Under the pieces are notes generated by a model. The model was given only the letters and a program-made list of their open reading frames with translations. It made no database searches and was not told the origin of the DNA. The position numbers and the translations under genes were made by a program. From assembly GCA_006226985.1 (NCBI GenBank), contig SBGC01000022.1, positions 1 through 11,137 on the forward strand: DNA of 11,137 nt, given 5' to 3'. Numbering within the stretch: position 1 is the first letter of the stretch; each line of letters opens with the position of its first letter. Source of the DNA: Bacillota bacterium (GTDB lineage Bacteria; Bacillota_I; Bacilli_A; Acholeplasmatales; Acholeplasmataceae). This document shows, in pieces, positions 1 through 6,478 of the stretch.

Positions 1-158
1 TTCCCTGACATGATATAGAACCAATAAAAAGGTATCCCATCTTCTAAATTCTTGGTATAAAAGCTAATAAGCTTTAAATCAACCATGGGACCCTTGATAA
101 ACTCGGTGTTGTCGAGTTGATATGTGATTCGACAATCATATCGATCAGGATTATACAT
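1..158 (-). CDS. N-terminal part of a protein that runs off the left edge, possibly a GNAT acetyltransferase
   Basis: An open frame begins with ATG at 158-156 and stays open for 52 codons to the window edge, so the 3' end is missing. The start lies three bases after the TAA of the YhhN-like gene and in the same frame (TAA-GAT-ATG). No good Shine-Dalgarno sequence is visible, which suggests translational coupling to the gene before it. The visible part starts MYNPDRYDC and ends in an aromatic stretch, GIPFYWFYIMSG. A pattern of 'LKL ... GIPFYWFYI' is reminiscent of the N-terminal strands of some GNAT acetyltransferases, where a vP-Y-F-I segment precedes the 'IG.I.LR' strand. The acetyl-CoA motif would lie outside the window, so this assignment is a guess. 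An internal ATG at codon 25 is an alternative start. Confidence 0.4.
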   Translation of the reverse strand, partial: MYNPDRYDCRITYQLDNTEFIKGPMVDLKLISFYTKNLEDGIPFYWFYIMSG

Positions 159-161
159 ATC

Positions 162-887
162 TTAAGAAATAAAATAAATCGATGCAGCAATTAAAATTTG
201 TGCAGCATAATATGTTGAAAGATTTAATGCGATCATGAATTTTCGGTTATCGCCCTTAAAATAGATGGGTGCAAGTATTAAATCAGAGATGGCAAATAAA
301 ACTGCGCCAGTCATGAATAATATCGAAAAATTCGAAAAGTTATCGATGTTACCAGCAACAATCGCTTGTAAGACCATCGTAAAGATTAAGCCTGTATAAA
401 ATAAAGCAGGGATTTTAGCTATTCCCATGTCGAATTTTAATATCTTGCTCATGTAATAGATGATACCTACCATCGCTAAACCAAAGATGAGTGATAATAA
501 AACAAAATCACTATATCTTAATAGAGCAATCAAATAAAAGATATGTCCAATGGAGAAAAAACTAATGCCATAGATAATAATTTTCTTATCTTCTTTTTGA
601 TCCTGAAGTGGTCTTAAAGCTAATACGAGATCTCCAAGTAACCCCATCATTAAACCAAAGATAATGAATAAAACGATTTGAAGTTGGTCTAGGCGCATGA
701 CAAGTAAAAAGATTTGACCTGTACTATCTTCAGTTCGTTCATAAATAGCTGCACCAGCAATTAAAATAAAACCAAAACTTGATAAAGCTTTTAAATACCA
801 AGATGTGAGTGGTCGATCCTTTTTTGTCTCTTTAAAGATAAATAATGAAGTTGCTATCACTGTGTAAACAATCGCTATCAGAAGCAT
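162..887 (-). CDS. YhhN/TMEM86 family integral membrane protein (lysoplasmalogenase-like)
   Basis: The 241-residue protein is almost wholly hydrophobic, with about seven or eight membrane segments, which is the usual size and topology of the YhhN family (TMEM86 in animals). Family hallmarks are visible: GDLVLAL around residues 85-91, GHIFYLI at 114-120, the TGAVLFAISDLILA segment at 193-206 and YYAAQILIA near the C-terminus. The two acidic residues in GD (D86) and SD (D202) are the conserved polar pair inside the membrane. Animal TMEM86B hydrolyses the vinyl ether bond of lysoplasmalogens; in bacteria the substrate is mostly unproven, so the reaction here is inferred from family only. The start is supported by a strong AAAGGAGG sequence about nine bases upstream. 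It has its own promoter and is followed at once by another open frame, so it probably heads a separate operon. Confidence 0.75.
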   Translation of the reverse strand: MLLIAIVYTVIATSLFIFKETKKDRPLTSWYLKALSSFGFILIAGAAIYERTEDSTGQIFLLVMRLDQLQIVLFIIFGLMMGLLGDLVLALRPLQDQKEDKKIIIYGISFFSIGHIFYLIALLRYSDFVLLSLIFGLAMVGIIYYMSKILKFDMGIAKIPALFYTGLIFTMVLQAIVAGNIDNFSNFSILFMTGAVLFAISDLILAPIYFKGDNRKFMIALNLSTYYAAQILIAASIYFIS

Positions 888-913
888 TTTTTAAATCCTC
901 CTTTATTATGTTT

Positions 914-922
914 ATTGTAGCA
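914..922 (-). promoter_or_regulatory. Extended -10 promoter for the YhhN-like gene
   Basis: On the minus strand the gap reads TGC-TACAAT: a TACAAT hexamer (914-919) with the TG of an extended -10 one base upstream (921-922). No convincing -35 hexamer sits 16-18 bases away, which an extended -10 can tolerate. Initiation would fall near position 907, giving a short leader that contains the AAAGGAGG ribosome binding site. The placement just after a terminator supports it. It is a sequence match only. Confidence 0.5.
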
Positions 923-944
923 TAACTCGATATAAAATCGCATC

Positions 945-968
945 AAAAAAGGGTAGAATTGCTACCCT
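945..968 (-). terminator. Rho-independent terminator ending the nine-gene operon
   Basis: On the minus strand, AGGGTAG (968-962), loop CAATT, and CTACCCT (956-950) form a seven-pair stem followed directly by a run of T (forward-strand A at 945-950). The first stem arm includes the A and G of the TAG stop codon of the GNAT fusion gene (967-969), so the terminator begins inside the stop codon. It separates the long operon from the YhhN-like gene. Confidence 0.8.
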
Positions 969-2055
969 AGTTCGTTTTAATCTTTGAAATGATGCTTTCT
1001 ACTAAATCTTCTTGATCAATAGATGCAACATAGTTATGTGGTAATTTATGAATATCTTTGATGAAACGAAATTTAAAATAATCGTCTTCATCCAGTAATC
1101 CAATCACTTTATGAATTTCATGTGAATCTAAATATTTACTTAAATAGGCATCAAAGAGTTTCTTCTCATCTTCCTTGATGTAGATGGAAACTAAATTAAT
1201 TTGTTTGTCATCAAGTAAGTTCTTGATTTCAAAATAGGCTTCTTTATCAAAGGATGTCGCAAGAATCGCTTCATCAGCATAATTTAAATAATGATTTAAA
1301 TGGTACTTGAGTAAGTCCATTCCCATATCATAAGCTAATTTAGCTTGACTTGAATCTTTAGGTTCTAGGTGATCAAAGATTTCTTCACAAATCTCTTGGT
1401 ATGAAAAAGACAAGATATGCATCGTTTTTGACACTTTGTCAATAATACGTTTCGCATCTAAATCTTTTTGATAATTAAAGAGATAAACAGTCTTTTTTTC
1501 AGGCTTTCTCTTCATCAAGTTAATGGTATATCGGTGGATATAACCATCATGCTTATAGATACGATCTTGATAGATACCGCCCACTTTTTTAATGAGTTGT
1601 TGTGAAGCAATATTATTATCATCTGCACAAAGTAAAATATCTTTTAGCTTGAAATCACGGTCAGCAATCATTAGTAATTCTTTCAAAAAGAATTCACCTG
1701 CTCCTTGTTCGCGAAACATGGGCGCAATCGATAATCCAATATGACCTTCATAATCTTCATGGTAATTATTGAGCATGTAGCGAATACATGCAACACCATA
1801 AATATTGTGTTTAAAATCTTTAAGAATGTAGAGATATTGTGGAATATTGTGAACGTCACTTCGTTCAGCATATTTCATCTTTTCGAGTTCTAAAACGAAT
1901 TTAACAGGCTCCATATCCCTTAGTCTTGCAACTTTAGGAATGATATCAGACTCACTGTCAAAGAGTCTTAAAAACTGCATATAGTGTAGCATATCTTCAA
2001 TCTTTAATTCACTTACTTTTAATACATGTAAATCGATAAATGCATCTTCTTTCAT
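967..2055 (-). CDS. GNAT acetyltransferase fused to a kinase-like C-terminal domain lacking a P-loop
   Basis: The 362-residue protein has two parts. Residues 1 to about 182 are a GNAT domain: IYGVACIRYML (85-95), the HIGLSIAP strand (105-112), the acetyl-CoA pyrophosphate-binding R-EQ-G-A-G (R115, G118, G120), and the late GNAT block DNNIASQQLIKKVGG (146-160) typical of Firmicute GNATs that end in 'NGG'. Such enzymes usually stop at about 170-185 residues. The remaining 180 residues (VYLFNYQKDLDAKRII onward) alternate strands and helices in the order of a P-loop nucleoside or APS kinase: a first strand, a helix-rich middle, a strand ending ADEAILATSF (260-269) and one reading LVSIYIKEDE (288-297). 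No GxxxxGK[ST] motif is present, so it cannot be an ordinary ATP-binding kinase; this fold call is inference. ATG overlaps the previous gene's TGA by four bases (ATGA), indicating coupled translation. It is last in the operon. Confidence 0.7.
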   Translation of the reverse strand: MKEDAFIDLHVLKVSELKIEDMLHYMQFLRLFDSESDIIPKVARLRDMEPVKFVLELEKMKYAERSDVHNIPQYLYILKDFKHNIYGVACIRYMLNNYHEDYEGHIGLSIAPMFREQGAGEFFLKELLMIADRDFKLKDILLCADDNNIASQQLIKKVGGIYQDRIYKHDGYIHRYTINLMKRKPEKKTVYLFNYQKDLDAKRIIDKVSKTMHILSFSYQEICEEIFDHLEPKDSSQAKLAYDMGMDLLKYHLNHYLNYADEAILATSFDKEAYFEIKNLLDDKQINLVSIYIKEDEKKLFDAYLSKYLDSHEIHKVIGLLDEDDYFKFRFIKDIHKLPHNYVASIDQEDLVESIISKIKTN

Positions 2056-2624
2056 ACGTCCTTCATGTCTTTAAAGATAATATCACTATCTAAATAGCGA
2101 TAAAATATCTTTCTTTTTTTCCTTTCCTCGTGTGTTGTAAAAAAGAACAAATTGAATGCTTCCCATAAAAAGACCCAACCACCAATAAAAAGACCTTCTC
2201 TCATAATGGATGTTAAGAGAGGTAGAGGTTCTTGTCCGCGAATAATATAAGCAGACGTGATAAAGATGAGTGACATCACAATAAAAGTTGCCATCTGGCG
2301 ATAGCCTCTCTTTAAGCGTTTATTAATAAAGAAAACGACAACTCTAAAGTTATTTTTAATAGCAACAATACTTTTTTGCTCTTTTTCCAAATCTTTTTTG
2401 TCCTGGGGTAAATAAAAACAAATTTCTACGGATTCATTTAATGGGATTTCTGTACCTGATTGTTCAAGGTAATCAATAAGTTCAGGTTCTAAATCCTTTC
2501 GACGAATCGGTGATGCATCCCAACCATTAAATATTTCTGAGTAATCTTCAAGAGATACTTCAATCATCATATGGTTTGTGTCTGGATTTCGGTTATATAA
2601 ATTTTGGTACTCATGCTTTTTCAT
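2052..2624 (-). CDS. Conserved two-helix membrane protein of unknown function
   Basis: The 190-residue protein begins with a soluble acidic domain containing IEVSLEDYSEIFNGWDASP (21-39) and a PQDKKDLEKEQKSI stretch, followed by a basic segment (FINKRLKRGYRQ) and two membrane segments at roughly residues 112-128 and 143-162. The second contains the striking block EGLFIGGWVFLWEAF (143-157). It ends with a basic stretch, EERKKRKIFYRYL, and a short cytoplasmic tail. I recognise this arrangement as a widespread family of bacterial hypothetical proteins whose function is not known to me. Basic residues on both sides of the membrane hairpin suggest that the N- and C-termini face the cytoplasm. It ends in TGA inside the overlap with the GNAT gene and starts four bases after the stop of the nucleotidyltransferase gene, so it is an internal operon member. 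The ribosome binding site (GAAGTGAA) is weak. Confidence 0.7.
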   Translation of the reverse strand: MKKHEYQNLYNRNPDTNHMMIEVSLEDYSEIFNGWDASPIRRKDLEPELIDYLEQSGTEIPLNESVEICFYLPQDKKDLEKEQKSIVAIKNNFRVVVFFINKRLKRGYRQMATFIVMSLIFITSAYIIRGQEPLPLLTSIMREGLFIGGWVFLWEAFNLFFFTTHEERKKRKIFYRYLDSDIIFKDMKDV

Positions 2625-2628
2625 ACGT

Positions 2629-3387
2629 TCACTTCGATTCTTTGATTAATTCTAGAATAGCATCTTTAAGTGCTTCATTGATGTCATAATGCTTATGAAT
2701 AAAGTTTAAAATCGCTTTCGCTGATTCACGGTTATGGTTATAACCTTGCATCATCGATGCTAAAAGATGCTCTTGGTTTTTTACCCTAAATTCGATTCTT
2801 CTCTCTGGAACATACTGGTCACGATCAATTTCCTTATTCTCTAAATAGAGGGTTGGAAGTAGTTGATAGATATGGTTCATCGCATAAACTTGAATAAACG
2901 CATGTCCAGATGCTTTTTCGCCGCGCTTATCTCTTAAAAGTCCAATATAGAGATTCGTTAAAATCTCATTAACTCTGTAGTCAGAGGGTGTTTGATTTTT
3001 TTGTTTTAAGGGCTTTTCGACAAGAGAAACATCAAAGGTCTCTTTCATGTATAAAATCTTACCTGGGCTAAATTCAGCTGTTCTAAGCTCTTCTTCTTCG
3101 AAGACTGCAAACTCTAAGAAGACGCCATCTTCATATAACACTTTATAACCATCTTGTGTATTCTTAAATTGATAAGCTATCGGTTTGACATCAAGCCAAA
3201 AAAGTGATTCTAAATAGGATTTCTTATAACCTTTTTCAACGATTAAGAAAAAGTCAAGGTCGGAATAATCGTCTAAACGACTTTGATTAGATAATGACCC
3301 GAGACCTAAAAAACAGAGAATATGTTCATCTGTTTTAAATTGTTGGATCATTAAGTTGATGGTATTTAATATATCTTGTTTTTTCAT
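2629..3387 (-). CDS. Nucleotidyltransferase of the LnuB/LnuF (lincosamide) type
   Basis: The 252-residue protein carries the polymerase-beta-like nucleotidyltransferase signature: G30-S31, followed by YSDLDFFLI with D43 and D45 as metal ligands, and a third acidic residue at E92 in VFLEFAVFE. After residue 130 it is helical, as in LnuB/LnuF lincosamide nucleotidyltransferases of about 270 residues, which transfer an AMP moiety from ATP to the drug. The whole architecture resembles that group, but many chromosomal relatives have no known link to resistance, so drug inactivation must not be assumed. E instead of D at the third acidic position is also seen in relatives but deserves attention. 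The gene ends in TGA and starts two bases after the TfoX-N gene stop, suggesting coupling. A second nucleotidyltransferase, only distantly similar, lies three genes upstream in the same operon. Confidence 0.7.
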   Translation of the reverse strand: MKKQDILNTINLMIQQFKTDEHILCFLGLGSLSNQSRLDDYSDLDFFLIVEKGYKKSYLESLFWLDVKPIAYQFKNTQDGYKVLYEDGVFLEFAVFEEEELRTAEFSPGKILYMKETFDVSLVEKPLKQKNQTPSDYRVNEILTNLYIGLLRDKRGEKASGHAFIQVYAMNHIYQLLPTLYLENKEIDRDQYVPERRIEFRVKNQEHLLASMMQGYNHNRESAKAILNFIHKHYDINEALKDAILELIKESK

Positions 3388-3389
3388 AA

Positions 3390-3713
3390 TTATATCTTCT
3401 TCTTTTTAGGTTTTGGAATGGGTAGTTCTTCATAAGTTAAAGAGATTAATGCTTCTAAATAAGGAATATCTTCAGTGTTTTCGATGAGTAAATAAGGTTT
3501 TGAACCAGGATATGGAGACGCAAGCACTGGATCAGGTGTCATCTTTAATCCTTTATCGGTGCATTTGATGAAGAGTTGATCATCAGCAAGTATACCAACC
3601 ATTTTTTCTAAGACAAAAACACCATATTCACCAAACATTTTTTTAAAACGGATGTGATGGATATGTTTTAACTGATCCTCAATATATATTTTAAAATCAT
3701 TCGATGTCGCCAT
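3390..3713 (-). CDS. TfoX/Sxy N-terminal domain protein
   Basis: The 107-residue protein is a stand-alone TfoX_N domain. Visible hallmarks are KKMFGEYGVFV (24-34), VGILADDQLFIKCT (39-52), the ASPYPGSKPYLLIE block (65-78) and the basic proline-lysine C-terminus PIPKPKKKK, which is typical of this short family. In Proteobacteria the longer TfoX/Sxy proteins activate competence genes with CRP; the short single-domain forms in Firmicutes and relatives have no established role, and no competence gene is nearby. The start codon has a GGAGAA ribosome binding site that lies within the end of the histidine phosphatase gene; the two genes overlap by 17 bases in different frames. Family membership is secure; function is open. 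Confidence 0.85.
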   Translation of the reverse strand: MATSNDFKIYIEDQLKHIHHIRFKKMFGEYGVFVLEKMVGILADDQLFIKCTDKGLKMTPDPVLASPYPGSKPYLLIENTEDIPYLEALISLTYEELPIPKPKKKKI

Positions 3714-4329
3714 TTAATTCTCCAAGTTTGTAAGGTATATCATTTTGTTTGATAATGTTTAGTTTTGTACAATCTTCGTTCCAATCAAGTATGGTTACAC
3801 TAGCATTCTCAATAAAAATCATTTCTCTTTTTTCTAAAGGGATACCAAGTAATTCAAGGAGGATCATGCGAATATTTCCACCATGTGTAAAGATGATGAC
3901 TTGATCATGTAAATGTCTTTTAGCAAGTTCCATAAAGTGTGTGACAACACGCTTTTGAAACTCTCTTAGAGATTCACCTCCATGGACATTTTCATCGACA
4001 TGGTTAATGTGCTCGTTTGAAAAGAAATCATCATATTCTTCTTTTACTTCTTTCCACGTTTTGCCTTCCCATGAGCCTAATCTGATTTCACGAAGTGCTT
4101 CATCTTTAATGATATGTTGATGTGAGATACGGCTAAACGCTTCTGCTGTTTGATACGCTCTTTTTAAATCGCTAGCGTAAACATAGTCAAAAGAGATATC
4201 AACTAAATAATTAGCGAGACCTTCTGCTTGTAGATGACCAATCTCATTAAGTTCAATATCCATCCAGCCTTGCATCTTTTTATGTTGATTAAATTCTGTT
4301 TCGCCATGACGAATTAAGTAAAAAGCCAT
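3697..4329 (-). CDS. Histidine phosphatase (phosphoglycerate mutase-like) family protein
   Basis: The 210-residue protein has the complete catalytic set of the RHG superfamily: R7-H8-G9-E with nucleophile H8, the ASDLKRAYQTAE block with R57, the acid residue E81 in the LREIRLGSWEG segment (79-89), and the second histidine H149 in FTHGG. The length and the QGWMDIELNEIG stretch after the RHG motif match the small PhoE/CobC-like phosphatases of Firmicutes rather than the larger glycolytic mutases. The likely reaction is removal of phosphate from a small metabolite through a phosphohistidine intermediate; the substrate cannot be read from sequence. An AAGGTGA ribosome binding site precedes ATG. 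It ends in TGA and overlaps the TfoX-N gene by 17 bases, and the 39-base gap to the nucleotidyltransferase gene before it holds no terminator. Confidence 0.85.
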   Translation of the reverse strand: MAFYLIRHGETEFNQHKKMQGWMDIELNEIGHLQAEGLANYLVDISFDYVYASDLKRAYQTAEAFSRISHQHIIKDEALREIRLGSWEGKTWKEVKEEYDDFFSNEHINHVDENVHGGESLREFQKRVVTHFMELAKRHLHDQVIIFTHGGNIRMILLELLGIPLEKREMIFIENASVTILDWNEDCTKLNIIKQNDIPYKLGELNGDIE

Positions 4330-4368
4330 TGTTCACCTTAGTTGAGTTAAAGTTTTTGTAAAGATCAG

Positions 4369-5403
4369 TTACTTTTGATTTAAGTAAGTGGTAAACTCAT
4401 CAAAAGTTTGAAATGTTAAGATTGGTACATTGTGTGCATTTAAAAGGTTTAAAAGTGCTTCATGATGTTCTTTAGCCTTTATTAAAAAATCATTTAAATG
4501 ATCCTTATGGTAATAAGCTAAAAGGTCAGGTAAATCCTTTTTAACATCGGTATCTTTAAATAACCATTCAAACTCAAATTCAATTTCTGCAGCTGCAAAT
4601 AAAGCTGTGTAGTAATCATTAATCGAACAAGCACGTTCAATTTTGTTATAGTTGTTAATGATTTCTTCATAAAAGCCATGTGCTTGGATTTCAAATGGTG
4701 TTATCTTAGTTACAGTCTTTTCATGGAACCAAGACTCCATACGTAAAATGAGTTCTTGGAAATTACATTTAATAAACTTTAGATCTTTTGAAGTGAATAC
4801 AGCTTCATAAAGTTCATTAAAGCCTTTGGGAAGACTATGTAGATTGTTCATTTCAGATTTCAAATGCTTTCTTCCGCGCTTAACAGGTACTTGATGATAC
4901 ATCGCTATGACTTCTGTAACAAGATATAAAAGCTTAATACCTTCTTTTCTGACTTCTGATAGGTTATCTGCTTTATTTACGTTAAAAAAGATTTGATAAA
5001 CATCTTTAAATTTGGCTTTCGCTTTTTCTTTTAAGGATACATGAAGTTCTTTTTGCATCGCATGATCTCTTAATTGATTAAAACGATTTAAATCGTCTTC
5101 ACTACCATACCAAAGAACTTTACCTTCAGTTACTATAGAGACAAGACGTTCATGCCAAGATGCAATTTTTTCGAGTCTTTCCCATGAAATGGGCCATAAA
5201 TCAAAACCAATTCCTTCCATCGTAAAGACAAAACCGAGGTTATACCCTCGTTGTGTCTTAGGTACAAAATAGAGGTCTAAATCAGATTTTTCATGGGTGT
5301 CTTGATAGATGCGTGATCCCATCATGACAACCACTGAGATATCATCTTTGTAGTCTTTCTTAATTTTATCAATGAATAATTCTGCAACATGATATGCGTT
5401 CAT
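4369..5403 (-). CDS. Nucleotidyltransferase domain protein with long helical C-terminus
   Basis: The 344-residue protein begins with a nucleotidyltransferase core: VVVMMGSRIYQD (24-35) with G29-S30, KSDLDLYFVP (39-48) with D41 and D43 as metal ligands, and a third aspartate D68 in GFDLWPISWERL. The motif set is intact. The following 230 residues are mostly helical and may form the substrate-binding part, as in kanamycin or streptomycin nucleotidyltransferases (KNTase-like fold). Relatives occur as chromosomal proteins of Firmicutes and Mollicutes without a proven substrate. The start has a strong AAGGAG site six bases upstream. An 80-base gap separates it from the GNAT gene before it and contains a weak candidate promoter, so it may be transcribed both from the long operon and on its own. 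Confidence 0.7.
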   Translation of the reverse strand: MNAYHVAELFIDKIKKDYKDDISVVVMMGSRIYQDTHEKSDLDLYFVPKTQRGYNLGFVFTMEGIGFDLWPISWERLEKIASWHERLVSIVTEGKVLWYGSEDDLNRFNQLRDHAMQKELHVSLKEKAKAKFKDVYQIFFNVNKADNLSEVRKEGIKLLYLVTEVIAMYHQVPVKRGRKHLKSEMNNLHSLPKGFNELYEAVFTSKDLKFIKCNFQELILRMESWFHEKTVTKITPFEIQAHGFYEEIINNYNKIERACSINDYYTALFAAAEIEFEFEWLFKDTDVKKDLPDLLAYYHKDHLNDFLIKAKEHHEALLNLLNAHNVPILTFQTFDEFTTYLNQK

Positions 5404-5457
5404 ACATTTCTCCTTATAGTTCCTATTTTGTGATGTATATGGTTCGATCTTTGTTTC

Positions 5458-5466
5458 ATCTTACCA
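5458..5466 (-). promoter_or_regulatory. Weak candidate extended -10 upstream of the 344-residue nucleotidyltransferase
   Basis: The minus strand reads TGG-TAAGAT, an extended -10 with four of six matches in the hexamer and no clear -35. It lies in the largest gap inside the long operon (5404-5483). A 12-base motif at 5469-5480 just upstream also occurs next to the promoter before the YhhN-like gene, which raises its interest but does not prove activity. Confidence 0.25.
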
Positions 5467-5483
5467 TGATAACTCGATATCTT

Positions 5484-5867
5484 CTATATTTTAAAAATAG
5501 ATCCCACTTTGTCATAATGAAGTTTTTCATAATACGGATCAACATCAGACATGACATAAAGATCAAATGTTGGATAAAGGGATTTTATATGTGAAATTAG
5601 TTTTTCGCCGTACCCATGGCCACGATGATCCTTAGAGACTAGGAGGTCACAGATATAAACCGCATAATTAAAATCTTCAAGTGAACGAATATAACCGATA
5701 ACATCGTCATCTTTAAACATTAAATAAGTGATTGATTTCATACAACTATCAAAAAAGAGCTGTACTCTTTCTTTTAAGAAATAATCCTGCCATTCTTTTC
5801 CTTCTGATTTGATAAGGAGAATGAGTTTATCAAAATGTGTTGGTTCAAATTTTTTGATGATTACCAT
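5484..5867 (-). CDS. Small GNAT family N-acetyltransferase
   Basis: The 127-residue protein is a compact single-domain GNAT. The acetyl-CoA binding motif is clear: DLLVSKDHRGHGYGEKLISHI region (74-94) with R82, G85 and G87 of the R-xx-G-x-G loop, preceded by the strand VIGYIRSLED (56-65). The C-terminal part contains LYVMSDVDPYYEKLHYDKVG, where the tyrosine-rich YYEKLHY replaces the more usual 'FYEKLGF' and supplies the general acid tyrosine of many family members. It acetylates an amine from acetyl-CoA; the acceptor is not predictable. An AGGTGA ribosome binding site supports the start. It lies 25 bases after the membrane protein gene with no terminator in between. Confidence 0.85.
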   Translation of the reverse strand: MVIIKKFEPTHFDKLILLIKSEGKEWQDYFLKERVQLFFDSCMKSITYLMFKDDDVIGYIRSLEDFNYAVYICDLLVSKDHRGHGYGEKLISHIKSLYPTFDLYVMSDVDPYYEKLHYDKVGSIFKI

Positions 5868-5892
5868 ATGTCACCTATGAAATGAATACTTA

Positions 5893-6462
5893 TTAAGATA
5901 TGTTTTGTGCATCTAAATCCGTAAATGCATCTTTATCGATATATTTTTCTTTTAAAAATTTAGCAAATGATTCATCAAGTTTCGCATATAAAAGTGTTAT
6001 TTTAATGCCTTTTAATCTCATCACAAAGCGTGTATAAAGTGGATATGACTTTAGGTTCTCTTTTTTTACTTTAAATTGTGGCATTAACCCTGAATCATCA
6101 TAATCGATATGCGAAAATGGGATAAATTTTATTGGCATCATAAAAACAAATGCTAAGAAAATACCACCTGTTAAAACGTCGTGAAAACCTTCATCAGATA
6201 TTTTAAATGTATATGTTGATCTCAATAATTTAAGGGTCATCTGAATAAACGAATATAGCCATGTCGCACCGACAATGATAAAGGGGATGAAAAAGGGTAA
6301 TTGATCGTTTAATGTTAAGATCACACCGTCTTCGTTTCGGATGGTTCCAAAAAGAATTTGATAAGCACCTAAAATGACGATGGCACATGCTAAGAATAAT
6401 CCAACATATGCGATATAAAAGAATGCACTTTTTTTGTAATATAAATCATATTTATCTTGCAT
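5893..6462 (-). CDS. Small membrane protein of unknown function with a PH-like region
   Basis: I place the start at ATG 6462-6460, six bases after a GGAG (6472-6469), giving about 189 residues beginning MQDKYDLYYKK. The frame is open further upstream, but that extension lies inside the rRNA methyltransferase gene and is judged spurious; ATGs at 6474 and 6465 are close alternatives. Two clear membrane segments lie at roughly residues 14-36 and 55-78. After them comes TYTFKISDEGFHDVLTG, a hydrophobic stretch, then IKFIPFSHIDYDD and KVKKENLKSYPLY. A pattern of a 'ISDEGI.D' strand followed by 'I.WSDI' is seen in membrane proteins with a PH-like cytoplasmic domain, for example the STM3941 family, but the match is loose. 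The C-terminal 50 residues are soluble and charged. It starts 16 bases after the methyltransferase stop, so it is probably cotranscribed. Confidence 0.6.
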   Translation of the reverse strand: MQDKYDLYYKKSAFFYIAYVGLFLACAIVILGAYQILFGTIRNEDGVILTLNDQLPFFIPFIIVGATWLYSFIQMTLKLLRSTYTFKISDEGFHDVLTGGIFLAFVFMMPIKFIPFSHIDYDDSGLMPQFKVKKENLKSYPLYTRFVMRLKGIKITLLYAKLDESFAKFLKEKYIDKDAFTDLDAQNIS

Positions 6463-6478
6463 CATATTCTCCATGCAT

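Noticed and set aside
100..118. Inverted repeat AACTCG ... CGAGTT
   Set aside because: It is a six-pair stem inside an open coding frame with no T-run on either side, so it is unlikely to be a terminator or a regulator site.
1683..1871. Minus-strand open frame of 62 codons inside the GNAT fusion gene
   Set aside because: It overlaps the acetyl-CoA binding part of the GNAT domain in another frame and has no start signal.
5394..5594. Plus-strand open frame of 66 codons
   Set aside because: It covers the start of the nucleotidyltransferase gene, an intergenic gap and the end of the GNAT gene; it has no ribosome binding site and no recognisable product.
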